The notes under the pieces are model-generated. The model made no database searches. It had not been told where the DNA came from and saw only the letters and a list, made by a program, of their open reading frames with translations. Of a DNA stretch of 64,000 bases, positions 24,199 to 32,720 are shown piece after piece (positions within the stretch are counted from its first letter, which is position 1; every line of letters starts with the position of its first letter). The translations under genes and the position numbers were made by a program. Source of the DNA: an uncultured Alistipes sp. (lineage in GTDB: Bacteria; Bacteroidota; Bacteroidia; Bacteroidales; Rikenellaceae); the NCBI GenBank assembly GCA_900550375.1, contig URRP01000001.1, positions 1-64,000 on the forward strand. Direction: 5' to 3'.

Positions 24199-27100
24199 TT
24201 ATGCGTTCAACGATGCTTGTCTGGCGGCACTCTGTTTCCGCTCCGCCTTACGGATCTGGCGGTTGACGAAGACCGAGTAGAGAACCGGCACGACGAGCAG
24301 TGTCAGCAGCGTCGAGCAGGTCAGACCGCCGATCACGGCGATACCCATCGGCTGCCATGTCTCCGAACCCTCGCCCGTACCGAGTGCCAGCGGCAACATA
24401 CCGAGGATGGTGGTGAACGAGGTCATCAGCACCGGACGCAGACGGCTCTTACCGCCGGCGACCACCGCTTCGAAGACGCTCGATCCGCGCTCGACGAGCA
24501 GGTTGGTATAGTCCACCAGCACGATACCGTTCTTCGTCACGATACCCACCAGCATGATCGCACCGATCAGCGCAATGATCGACAGCGGAGTCGCCGTCAC
24601 CCACAAGGCGAGGAACGTACCCGTGAAGGCCAGCGGAATGGTGAACATGATGATGAAGGGGAACATCAGCGACTCGAACTGCGTAGCCATGACGATGTAG
24701 ACCAGAATCACGATCAGCGCGAAGAGCGTCAACAGGTCGCTGAATGCGTCGCCCTGATCCTCGACCGTACCGCCCAGATCCAGACTCATGCCGTCGGGCA
24801 GGGGATAATCGTTCAGAATCTGATTGATCTGCGGCACGACCGTACCCAGCGCGACGCCGTCGCCCAGCGAGGCCTTGACATAAATCACACGCTGACGGTT
24901 CTCGCGCTCGATCGACGGCGAGGCGAACTCCTCGACCACCGTAGAGACCTCCTTCAATTTCACGGGCTGGCCGTCCGCACCGTAGAGCACGATATTCTCG
25001 ACGTCCTGAATACTCGTACGGAACGGCTCGCCGTAACGCACCGTAATGTCGTACTCATCGCCGTCCTCACGGTATTTCGAAGCGTCCAGACCGTTGATCC
25101 GGTTACGCACCGCCTGCGAGGCCGTTGCGGAGTTTATGCCGTAGTAGGCCAGTTTATCGCGGTCGAAGACTACATTGTACTCGGGACGCAAATCGTCGCG
25201 CGAAAGCTGCGCATCGCGAAGTCCCGGTATCTTCGAAAGCCTGTATTTCAAGTCATTGGCGACATCGTTGGTCTGATTGATATCGTGACCGTAGACCTTA
25301 ACCTGCACATACGACGACCCGCTCATCGATCCCTGATTGCCGCCCGGGGTGACCTCGTAACGGTCGATCTCGGGAATTCGGTCGAAATCCTGACGCAGCA
25401 GGTCGGAGATCTGGTAAATCGAACGCTCGCGCTCACCCGAACGGGGCAGACGGAGGTTGTAGTTGATGATGTGCGAACCGGTCGTCTGCATGGCCGAGAA
25501 GGCATTGTCGCCCGAACTGGCACCGGCAGATGCCGAAACCAAGATGATCTCAGGATACTTCGCATGGATGATGCTGTCGATCTCGCGGGCGATCTTGGCC
25601 GTATATTCGACACTCACGTTCTGCTGCAAGCGGACCGTCGCCCCGATACGTCCGTTGTCCGAAGGCGGGAAGAACTCGAACGGCACTCTGGTAAGCAACA
25701 GCAGCGACGACAAGAAGACCACGAGCACGATGCCCAACGTCACCGAACGGTGGGACAGCACGGTACGCAATGCCTTGGCATATGCATTATCGAGCCACGT
25801 CAACGCCTTGTCGATCGGCTTGTAGACGATACCGATACCCTTATAGTCGTGCTCGCCGCCCTCCTTATGAAGAATATACGCCGAAAGCATCGGGGTCAGC
25901 GAAATAGCCGCCGCGGTCGAAACGCTCACCACGATCGATACGATCCAGCCCAGTTCGCGGAACATAATACCCGAAAGACCCGACACCAGCGTCAGCGGCA
26001 GGAATACGGCCACCGTTACCAGCGTCGTGGCGATCACCGACAGCCATACCTCGTTGGTGGCATAGATGGCCGCCTCCTTCGGCTGCGAACCGCGTTCGAT
26101 GTGCGTCGTAATATTTTCGAGCACCACGATGGCATCGTCCACCACCATACCGATGGCGATCGACAGCGACGACAACGAAATGATGTTCAGCGTCGATCCG
26201 ACGGCATAGAGGTAGATGAACGAACAGATCAGCGAGACGGGGATCGTCAGACAGATGATGAACGTCGCCCGCCAGCGCCCGAGGAAGACCATCACCACGA
26301 GCACCACGAAGATGAAGGCGTACATGATCGTCTCCGACAGCGAACCGATGGCGTCGGTGATCTCCTGCGAACCTTCGTAAATAAGTTCGATCTTCACATC
26401 GCCGGGCAACGACGCCGCAATCGCCGGCAGACGCTTCTGCACCTCGTGCACAATGTCGACGGTATTGGCGCCCGACTGTTTCTGAATAATCACGCGCACG
26501 CCCAGCTCGCCGTTCACGCGCTCGTCCATCGTCGCCTTCTCCAGCGTATCGCGGATCTCGGCCACGTCGCTGAGCAGCACCTTGCGGCCGTTGCGGTTCG
26601 AAATCACCACTTTGCCCAACTGCATCGAAGCATCGGTAAATTCGCCGTCGGCCTTCAAGTTATACGTATTGTTGCCGATATCGATCGTACCGCTCGGAAT
26701 ATTGACGTTCTCGGCGGCGATAATGCTGCCGATCTGCTCGACCGACAGCCCGTAGGCCTCGATCTTCTTGGGATCGACATTGACCTGCACCTCACGTTCG
26801 GGAACGCCCATGACCGACACCGAACCCACACCGTTGATTCGGTTGAGGTCGTTGACCAGCTTGTCGTCGAGAATCTTGTTCAGCGCCGGATAGCTCTCAT
26901 CGGCCGTGACGGCGAGCATCATGACCGGAATCATCGACGACGAGAACTTGAAGATCGTCGGATAGTCCACGTCGTCGGGCAGCAGCGACTGCGTGCGGCT
27001 CACGGCGTCGCGGATGTCGTTGGCCGCCTCCGTCAGATCGGAACCGTACTCGAACTCGAGCGTAATCATCGAGAAGTTGTCCGACGACTTCGAGGTCATC

Positions 27101-27336
27101 TTCTTGAGGTTCTCCACCGTGTTGAGGTTATCCTCCAGCACACGGGTGATATTGGTCTCGATATCGGCCGCATTCGCACCCGAATAGGTCGTAATGACGG
27201 CGATCTGCGGAATCTCGATATCGGGATATTGATCGACGGCGAGGTTGTTCAGCGAAAAAAGGCCGAAGACGATGACGCCGACGAAAATCAGAATGGTCGA
27301 AATAGGTTTTCGGACCGCTGTTTCGTATATTTTCAT
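24199..27336 (-). CDS. RND multidrug efflux permease, HAE1/AcrB family
   Basis: A 1045-residue inner-membrane proton-driven pump. It shows the twelve-helix RND plan with two large periplasmic loops, the N-terminal FVRKPISTILIF-like start, and the proton-relay helix GMVVDDAIVVLENI (double Asp) in the first half. The second half has LVGIVTKNGIVLVDYTN with the relay Lys and a PMGIAVIGGL helix. Size and the absence of heavy-metal motifs favour drugs or amphiphiles. It lies between the adaptor and the PII-like gene with 15-18 base gaps. Confidence 0.95.
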   Translation of the reverse strand: MKIYETAVRKPISTILIFVGVIVFGLFSLNNLAVDQYPDIEIPQIAVITTYSGANAADIETNITRVLEDNLNTVENLKKMTSKSSDNFSMITLEFEYGSDLTEAANDIRDAVSRTQSLLPDDVDYPTIFKFSSSMIPVMMLAVTADESYPALNKILDDKLVNDLNRINGVGSVSVMGVPEREVQVNVDPKKIEAYGLSVEQIGSIIAAENVNIPSGTIDIGNNTYNLKADGEFTDASMQLGKVVISNRNGRKVLLSDVAEIRDTLEKATMDERVNGELGVRVIIQKQSGANTVDIVHEVQKRLPAIAASLPGDVKIELIYEGSQEITDAIGSLSETIMYAFIFVVLVVMVFLGRWRATFIICLTIPVSLICSFIYLYAVGSTLNIISLSSLSIAIGMVVDDAIVVLENITTHIERGSQPKEAAIYATNEVWLSVIATTLVTVAVFLPLTLVSGLSGIMFRELGWIVSIVVSVSTAAAISLTPMLSAYILHKEGGEHDYKGIGIVYKPIDKALTWLDNAYAKALRTVLSHRSVTLGIVLVVFLSSLLLLTRVPFEFFPPSDNGRIGATVRLQQNVSVEYTAKIAREIDSIIHAKYPEIILVSASAGASSGDNAFSAMQTTGSHIINYNLRLPRSGERERSIYQISDLLRQDFDRIPEIDRYEVTPGGNQGSMSGSSYVQVKVYGHDINQTNDVANDLKYRLSKIPGLRDAQLSRDDLRPEYNVVFDRDKLAYYGINSATASQAVRNRINGLDASKYREDGDEYDITVRYGEPFRTSIQDVENIVLYGADGQPVKLKEVSTVVEEFASPSIERENRQRVIYVKASLGDGVALGTVVPQINQILNDYPLPDGMSLDLGGTVEDQGDAFSDLLTLFALIVILVYIVMATQFESLMFPFIIMFTIPLAFTGTFLALWVTATPLSIIALIGAIMLVGIVTKNGIVLVDYTNLLVERGSSVFEAVVAGGKSRLRPVLMTSFTTILGMLPLALGTGEGSETWQPMGIAVIGGLTCSTLLTLLVVPVLYSVFVNRQIRKAERKQSAARQASLNA

Positions 27337-27354
27337 GTTCGATTCGTGCTAAAA

Positions 27355-28362
27355 TTACTCTTTCACCTCCACTTCGACACCGTCGGCCAGTTTCGAAAGC
27401 GCCGTCACGGCGACCTCTTCGCCCGCTGCGACACCCGAAAGGATGTCCACGTTGCTGCCGATCTGACGACCGACTTTCACGCTGCGGCGCTCGGCCTTAC
27501 CGTCCTTGACGACATAGAGGTAACGCTCGGACGAACCCACCTGCTTCAGTACGGCCACATCGGGCACCATGATTCCCTCCTTGTCGCCCATGTTGAAGAT
27601 CGAGCGGGCGAACATACCCGGACGCAGCTTCTCGCTGGCATTGGGAACGGTCACCTCGACCGTGAAGGTACGCGTGGTGGGATCGAGCGCCGGATAGATC
27701 AGCGACACCTTGCCTGCGAACACTTCGCCGGGGAAGATATCGGTACGAATTTCGACGGGCATCCCCTTCTTCACAGCAGGGTAATACTGCTCCTGAATGT
27801 TTGCGATGATCTTCAGCGGATTGATCTGCATGACATGCAGGATCGGCGTATTGTTGAACAGGTTGCCCGCTTCGTAGTTGCGCGCCGTCACGACGCCCGT
27901 GATGGGCGAACGCATCTCGATGTTCTTCTTCAGATTGTCGAGCACCTCCTTCTGCACGTCGAGCGCGGCCTTGGCCTGTTCGAGCTGCTGTGCCGAGATG
28001 CCGCCGGCCTCATAGACCGGAACCAGACGGTTGTAGTCGTCGAGCGCCGTCTGATACTGCACCCGCTGCTGATTGTACTGCGTCGGATCGAGCGTCACGA
28101 GCAGCTGTCCCTGCTTCACGCGCGAGCCCACGTCGACCAGTATCTTGTCGATATGCACGCCCGAAGCGGCAGGAGTAATGTCATTCTCCTTGAAAGGATC
28201 GATCTCGGAGGTATATTCCTCGTTCTGCTCGATCACCTGAAGCGTAGCGGGAACCGTCTTCGTCAACACTTTCTCATCGGCGGCCGTCGTTTCAGCCTGC
28301 TTCTTGCCTGTGCAGGATGCAACCATAACCGCTGCAACCAACATAACCAAAACTCTTTTCAT
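27355..28362 (-). CDS. Efflux periplasmic adaptor (membrane fusion protein)
   Basis: A 335-residue AcrA/MexA-type lipoprotein. The lipobox is MVASC (Cys16), and there is a lipoyl/barrel-sandwich domain with GVHIDKILVDVGSRVKQGQLL and SPITGVVTARNYEAG. These flank an alpha-hairpin (residues ~95-145); the beta-barrel and membrane-proximal domains follow. It bridges the RND pump and the TolC-type channel. Confidence 0.94.
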   Translation of the reverse strand: MKRVLVMLVAAVMVASCTGKKQAETTAADEKVLTKTVPATLQVIEQNEEYTSEIDPFKENDITPAASGVHIDKILVDVGSRVKQGQLLVTLDPTQYNQQRVQYQTALDDYNRLVPVYEAGGISAQQLEQAKAALDVQKEVLDNLKKNIEMRSPITGVVTARNYEAGNLFNNTPILHVMQINPLKIIANIQEQYYPAVKKGMPVEIRTDIFPGEVFAGKVSLIYPALDPTTRTFTVEVTVPNASEKLRPGMFARSIFNMGDKEGIMVPDVAVLKQVGSSERYLYVVKDGKAERRSVKVGRQIGSNVDILSGVAAGEEVAVTALSKLADGVEVEVKE

Positions 28363-28399
28363 ACTTCTCTCTATCTATTATTTTCTAATTTCATCCTGT

Positions 28400-29755
28400 T
28401 TAGTTTCCGCCCACCTCTTTGCCGACGATCTGATCGTAGTCGGCCTGTGCGGAGAGATAATCGTAGATTGCCTGCGAATAGTTCAGATGCGCCTGCGTAC
28501 GATTGAGCTGCGCCGAATTGAGTTCGAGGATCGTGCCCGCTCCCGCACGGAACCGCGTGTCGGAGATCTGATAGGCCTTGTCGGCCTGCGCCATCGTCTG
28601 CGCCTGCGCCAGCATCGTCTCGCGCGCCGTCAGCAGATTGTTGATGGCCGATTCCACGGCGACAGTCGTCTGCTTGTGCGCATAGTCGCGTTGCAGGTTG
28701 AGCTGCTCGATCTGATTCTTCACCTGCCGGGCCTTATAGTTGTTTTTCAAGCCTGAGAAGATCGGAATCGAGATCTGAACGCCGACCGAAATCGGGTGCG
28801 TCCAGTAATACTTGCTGCTGTTCAGATCCGACACGGCTTCACCCGTACCGGCCTCTTCGCCCCCGCCCACCATTTTGCGGAAATCCTCCATATCGTTACC
28901 GGAAATGGTCGCCGAACCGAAGGCCGCAACGGTCGGAATGCGGGCCGCATTGGTCGTCTTCAACTGATACCGGAGCATCTCGGCCTGAATATCCAATGCG
29001 CGCAGGTCGCTGTTCTGCGACACGTCGGTCGAAAGCGATTCGCCGCCCGAAAGAACGACGTCCTTCATCTCATCGAGGCTGCCGACCAGTTCGACCGAAA
29101 GTTCTTCGGGAATCGAGAGGTACATTTTGATCTGTAACAGGGCCACCTTGATCGAATTCTTCGTCTGCGTGATGGTCGGAAGCAGGTTGCTCAGCTCCAC
29201 CTGCGCCGTCAGATAGTCGTACTCCGAAGCTACGCCCTGTTCGTATTTCACCTTCGTATCGTCTACCGTGCGCTGGATCGTCGCACGCGACTCTTCGAGC
29301 GTTGCGAGCGACTGCTCGGCCAGCAGAATATTATAAAACGCTTTTTTCACCTCGGCCACGAGCGTGATGCGCGACGCACGTGCCGCCTCGACGGCCGACG
29401 CGATCTGCGAGCGGTTCAGTTTCAACGTTCTGTAAACAGCCGGTGCAAACAGAGGCACCGTCAGATTTGCCGTGCCGGTAAAGGTATTGTCCGCTCCGAA
29501 CGAAATACCGCCGCGCATCGTCGATTTTTCGATCGCCCGCGTATAATCGCCGCTCGCCGACAACGACGGCAACAAGTTGCCGCGCGTCTCCTTCTTCACA
29601 TAGTCATACCGCTCCACGTCGAGGTCGGCCACCTTGATGGTGGGATTTTCGCTGAGCGCCATTTGAATTGCATCGTCCAGCGTCAACCGGAGTTGCGCAG
29701 AGGCGCTCCCCACTGCAAGCGCACCGAAACACAGTGCTAAAATCAATCGTTTCAT
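28400..29755 (-). CDS. TolC-family outer membrane efflux protein
   Basis: About 451 residues with signal peptide (cleavage near GSASAQ) and the duplicated OEP repeat, each with long coiled helices (LTLDDAIQMALSENP start, then VKKAFYNILLAEQSL; second copy with YKARQVKNQIEQLNLQ and AVESAINNLLTARE). It forms the outer-membrane duct of the tripartite pump. I prefer ATG 29755 over upstream in-frame starts because the signal peptide begins there (MKRLILALCFG). The gap to the tetR stop is 22 bases. Confidence 0.93.
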   Translation of the reverse strand: MKRLILALCFGALAVGSASAQLRLTLDDAIQMALSENPTIKVADLDVERYDYVKKETRGNLLPSLSASGDYTRAIEKSTMRGGISFGADNTFTGTANLTVPLFAPAVYRTLKLNRSQIASAVEAARASRITLVAEVKKAFYNILLAEQSLATLEESRATIQRTVDDTKVKYEQGVASEYDYLTAQVELSNLLPTITQTKNSIKVALLQIKMYLSIPEELSVELVGSLDEMKDVVLSGGESLSTDVSQNSDLRALDIQAEMLRYQLKTTNAARIPTVAAFGSATISGNDMEDFRKMVGGGEEAGTGEAVSDLNSSKYYWTHPISVGVQISIPIFSGLKNNYKARQVKNQIEQLNLQRDYAHKQTTVAVESAINNLLTARETMLAQAQTMAQADKAYQISDTRFRAGAGTILELNSAQLNRTQAHLNYSQAIYDYLSAQADYDQIVGKEVGGN

Positions 29756-29777
29756 ACCCATTCTTATCATCTGTAAA

Positions 29778-30395
29778 TTATTTCTTTTCTTTCTGTTTTT
29801 CAAGAAAATCGTCGATAAAACGCATCCCCCTTTCGGTGGATATCCCCCGAAGGAAGTTTACAATTAAAAATACCAACGCATCATTCGTTGACATATTATG
29901 CGACAATAATACATCCTTGCGCAGCATCAGTCCTTCGACCGAATAGCGCAGCAGCGAAATGGCCAGATTGAAATCGACGACCCCCTGAAAATAGCCCTCG
30001 TCCACACCGCGCAACAGCGCGACCTTGAACTGCTCCAACCCGTCCCGACTGCACCGTTCGGCGACGAGCCGCTCATACACTTTCGGATAAAACCGTCGCA
30101 GATTGCTTTGCAGCCGGTGGCTCACCTCCGCCGAATCCATCACGTCGCCGAAGACCAGCAGCATCGCTTCAAGCACATTCTGCGCCTGCGCACCCAACTC
30201 GGCATGGCGCCGGTCCCGTTCTTGCACATAGTAACTGAGACACTGATAGAGCAACTCCTCCTTGTCGCCGAACATCTCGTAAAGCGTCCGTTTCGACACG
30301 CCGATATGACGGGCGATGTCGTCCATCCGCACCGCTTTGATGCCCTGTTCGACAAACATTTCAGCCGCCGATTTGATGATGGTCTCGCGTTGCAT
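29778..30395 (-). CDS. TetR/AcrR-family regulator of the efflux operon
   Basis: About 205 residues. The N-terminal helix-turn-helix (residues ~3-48: IIKSAAEMFVEQG, MDDIARHIGVSKRTLYEMFGDKEELL) is typical of TetR; the C-terminal ligand domain is divergent. It is the first gene of tetR-tolC-MFP-RND-PII, so it probably represses its own operon. ATG 30395 is chosen since the longer frame would reach back across the promoter box at 30423-30430. Confidence 0.92.
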   Translation of the reverse strand: MQRETIIKSAAEMFVEQGIKAVRMDDIARHIGVSKRTLYEMFGDKEELLYQCLSYYVQERDRRHAELGAQAQNVLEAMLLVFGDVMDSAEVSHRLQSNLRRFYPKVYERLVAERCSRDGLEQFKVALLRGVDEGYFQGVVDFNLAISLLRYSVEGLMLRKDVLLSHNMSTNDALVFLIVNFLRGISTERGMRFIDDFLEKQKEKK

Positions 30396-30422
30396 ACTCC
30401 TTTTTCCTGATTGGTACGGCAG

Positions 30423-30430
30423 CAAAGGTA
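30423..30430 (-). promoter_or_regulatory. -7 box of the tetR-efflux operon
   Basis: TACCTTTG on the minus strand, 27 nt before the tetR ATG. The AT-rich upstream sequence (30431-30480) would hold the operator; no perfect palindrome stands out. The rest of the gap to 30618 has nothing recognisable. Confidence 0.6.
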
Positions 30431-30618
30431 GAAAAGAAAACTTAAAAAACAAAAATAGTTTTCATTTTTTCACAATTATTTTTCCGAGCACATTTCCATA
30501 CTCGGCTTACCAATCGTTTAAATCGCTACATTTGAATTTGTTGCAACGGCCCAACAGCGTATCCCCGAGGAAGGGTTCCGCATTCGAATCGTTCCTGTCC
30601 GATCCTCTTCAGCTGAAA

Positions 30619-31254
30619 TTACCTCCCGCAGCGAAGTTCTCCGTCGAAAAGGAGGTCGAACTGCGCACGCAGTCGGCTCTCGTCGGAGATAACGGCCCGC
30701 AGTTCGGCCAGACGAGCGGCATTTTCGGATTCGGGCAGCCACAGACGCAGATAACCGCCTGCGCCGTACTTCGTCCGCAGATGTTCGGCGAAACGGGCGA
30801 ACTGCCCTTCCCGATCGAGTTCGGGATAGTGCTCCAGTCCATACTGCACCGTTCGGCGCAGCGTCGTTTGGCAATCGATTACCCGATCGGCTTCCGCCAC
30901 GATCCGGCCGTAGATCGTCCGGGGCGGACGTCCCGACGACGCACGATGATCCTCCGCCGCCTCGGCAATCGTCTCTACATCAGTCTCCGAGAACCAGCGG
31001 CGCAGGAGGGAATCCTCACGCACGATACGTGCCGAAGCCTCGTGATGGCGTTCACGCCCCTCCCGAAGCCCCGTATCGTGATAAGCCGCCACAGCGTAGA
31101 CCATGTCGGGATTCACCTCGTAATACTGCGCCAGCCACAGACTCGCGGCGATTACCGTCAGCGCATGATCGCGCCGATGCGCCCGATCGAACGCCTCGTA
31201 ACGGGGCAGGATCTCGCGTTCGACATAACGGATCAACTCTTCGTTCACTTTCAT
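30619..31254 (-). CDS. HD-domain phosphohydrolase
   Basis: About 211 residues of the HD superfamily. The first metal His is in AHRRDHAL (His30), followed by AAYHD (His59-Asp60), DHRASSGRPP and a late Asp in IVAEADRVID. This is the arrangement of YfbR/YedJ-like hydrolases acting on nucleotides or similar phosphates; the substrate is unknown. The ATG at 31254 lies 5 nt behind the box TACTTTTG (31260-31267), so the mRNA is probably leaderless; the longer open frame crosses that promoter and a terminator. Confidence 0.88.
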   Translation of the reverse strand: MKVNEELIRYVEREILPRYEAFDRAHRRDHALTVIAASLWLAQYYEVNPDMVYAVAAYHDTGLREGRERHHEASARIVREDSLLRRWFSETDVETIAEAAEDHRASSGRPPRTIYGRIVAEADRVIDCQTTLRRTVQYGLEHYPELDREGQFARFAEHLRTKYGAGGYLRLWLPESENAARLAELRAVISDESRLRAQFDLLFDGELRCGR

Positions 31255-31259
31255 ATTCG

Positions 31260-31267
31260 CAAAAGTA
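31260..31267 (-). promoter_or_regulatory. -7 box of the HD-hydrolase gene
   Basis: TACTTTTG followed by CGAAT and the ATG. Confidence 0.6.
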
Positions 31268-31303
31268 GAAAAAAAGCGTCGTTCCGCGATGGAACGACGC
31301 AAA
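31268..31303 (-). terminator. Terminator of the DUF805 genes
   Basis: GCGTCGTTCC...GGAACGACGC with a T-run on the minus strand, 21 bases past the first DUF805 stop. It abuts the promoter box of the HD gene and insulates the two. Confidence 0.8.
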
Positions 31304-31323
31304 TCAGCGAACAGACAACCTGT

Positions 31324-31866
31324 CTACTCCCCCTTCGGACTCTCCGCTTCGGGTGCCTCGGGAGCGGCAGCAGACGCTGCCGACTCAACCGGCGCAAGCA
31401 CCTCTTTAGGATTGGGACCGTACTTGTTCTCGCCCGGCTGCGAATTGAAACACATCCAGACCAGCATCCAGACGGCAACGATCATCAACGCTGCGAACCC
31501 TACGCCCGTCAGCACGATCCCGCTGCTCTTTCCGCCCAACATCAGCACGCTGCCGATCACCATTACGATCGTGCAGACGATCGCTACGCCATAATAACCC
31601 GCCAGCCACCAGCCGCTGCGGCCGATGTCATGCAGACGGCGCACGATGACGGACAGTTGCGGCAGGAAGATGAAAAGACCGTAGAGCATCGTCAGATATC
31701 TCGGTTTGGTCGGATTGGTCGCAGATGCGCCGAAGAGCAATATATCGAGCAGCATCGCCGCAACCACGAAGATCACATTGAACAACGTGAACATCCAGTA
31801 CTCCTTTCGGCGCGCACGGCCCTCGAAGGTCACATACTTTTTAATACAGGTCAACCACCATTTCAT
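31324..31866 (-). CDS. DUF805 family membrane protein
   Basis: A 180-residue protein. It has the DUF805 opening MKWWLTCIKKYVTFEGRARRKEYWMF, four hydrophobic helices, the RRLHDIGRSGWW loop, and CFNSQPGENKYGPNP near the end, all diagnostic. A Pro/Ala/Glu-rich C-terminal tail of ~25 residues follows. Function of the family is unknown. It is paralogous to and 17 bases downstream of the interrupted gene at 31884-32474. Confidence 0.9.
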   Translation of the reverse strand: MKWWLTCIKKYVTFEGRARRKEYWMFTLFNVIFVVAAMLLDILLFGASATNPTKPRYLTMLYGLFIFLPQLSVIVRRLHDIGRSGWWLAGYYGVAIVCTIVMVIGSVLMLGGKSSGIVLTGVGFAALMIVAVWMLVWMCFNSQPGENKYGPNPKEVLAPVESAASAAAPEAPEAESPKGE

Positions 31867-31883
31867 AAGCTATCAATTTTAAG

Positions 31884-32474
31884 TTAAACGGTTATTTCAT
31901 TTCCCGAAGCCGCTGCATCCGTCGCTTTCGGATCGGTTCCGAACCGGTTCCCGCCCCGCTCGGAGCCGATGCACATTGCCGCGATGCCTACGGCCGACAA
32001 CAGCGACGCAGCCAACAGCGTCGGCCGGAGTACGATCCAGAGCGCCGCAGCCGACTGTACCTCCGACAACCCCTCCAAGGCGCCGTCTGCATAAAACCGC
32101 AGGGTCGAAGTACTCATCCAATGCAGACAAGCCATCCAGAGCGCATAGTAACCCAGCAACCATTTGCCGCTCAATCCGATATCGTGCAGCCGCCGCACCC
32201 GCACGGCCAATCCGGGCAGCAAAGTGGCCAGCATCCAGACATACGCGAGCAGGATCGCCCCAAAAGCCACGAAGGCATAGGCCGCCAAATGCTCCGTCGC
32301 ATCTTCCCCGCTACCGACGTTCTTATAGGCGAGCACTCCGATCGATACGGCAAAAACAAGGAGTAGTATCAAACAGACGAGCGTGTTGCACAATGCGAAC
32401 ATCCAGAACTACCGCCGGCGCGCCCGCCCGCGAAAATTGACGTAGTTGCGCATACACTTAAGCCACCATTTCAT
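31884..32474 (-). pseudogene. Second DUF805 membrane protein gene with an in-frame TAG at codon 22
   Basis: Reading from ATG 32474 gives MKWWLKCMRNYVNFRGRARRR, then TAG (32409-32411), then FWMFALCNT and an otherwise intact DUF805 protein to 31884, with RRLHDIGLSGKW and GGNRFGTDP. The paralogue next door has Glu at the stop position (RRKEYW), so a single GAG-to-TAG change explains it. An internal ATG at 32402, seven bases after the stop, could restart a 172-residue product lacking the first segment. A promoter box TATATTTG lies at 32509-32516. Confidence 0.85.
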
Positions 32475-32508
32475 CGGATCGAAGAGTTGATTTTCCTGCT
32501 AACGCTCA

Positions 32509-32516
32509 CAAATATA
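32509..32516 (-). promoter_or_regulatory. -7 box of the DUF805 pair
   Basis: TATATTTG on the minus strand, 34 nt before ATG 32474. A G9 run (32559-32567) lies about 43 bases further upstream. Confidence 0.55.
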
Positions 32517-32654
32517 GGTAAAAAATCGCAGAATAAGTCTCTTTTCCCCGAAAAAAACGGGGGGGGGTTACTTGAAAAACGATTGATTTTCAAGAAATAA
32601 TCGGGCGCACGAACAGGCGGTACCGAACGCAGTCGGCAGCCTTCGGTCCCAACG

Positions 32655-32682
32655 AAAAACGGCCGACCCGCAAGTCAGCCGC
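32655..32682 (-). terminator. Likely terminator of the POT transporter gene
   Basis: On the minus strand GGCTGAC...GTCGGCC around a short loop is followed by GTTTTTC, about 40 bases past the transporter stop. The remaining bases between 32475 and 32720 hold the G9 run and no supported gene. Confidence 0.55.
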
Positions 32683-32720
32683 TTTACATACCGAGCGCAC
32701 GACACTCGATGGTCGATTAT

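Noticed and set aside
24037..28506. A 1489-codon open frame antisense to the RND pump and adaptor genes
   Set aside because: His/Arg/Asp-rich translation typical of the reverse complement of GC-rich genes; no domains. Other very long antisense frames, such as 10293-13634 (secA) and 49149-51221 (mutS2), were rejected for the same reason.
30528..30535. TACATTTG on the plus strand as a promoter
   Set aside because: No gene follows on that strand; it would only run antisense into the HD hydrolase gene, and no -33 element is seen.
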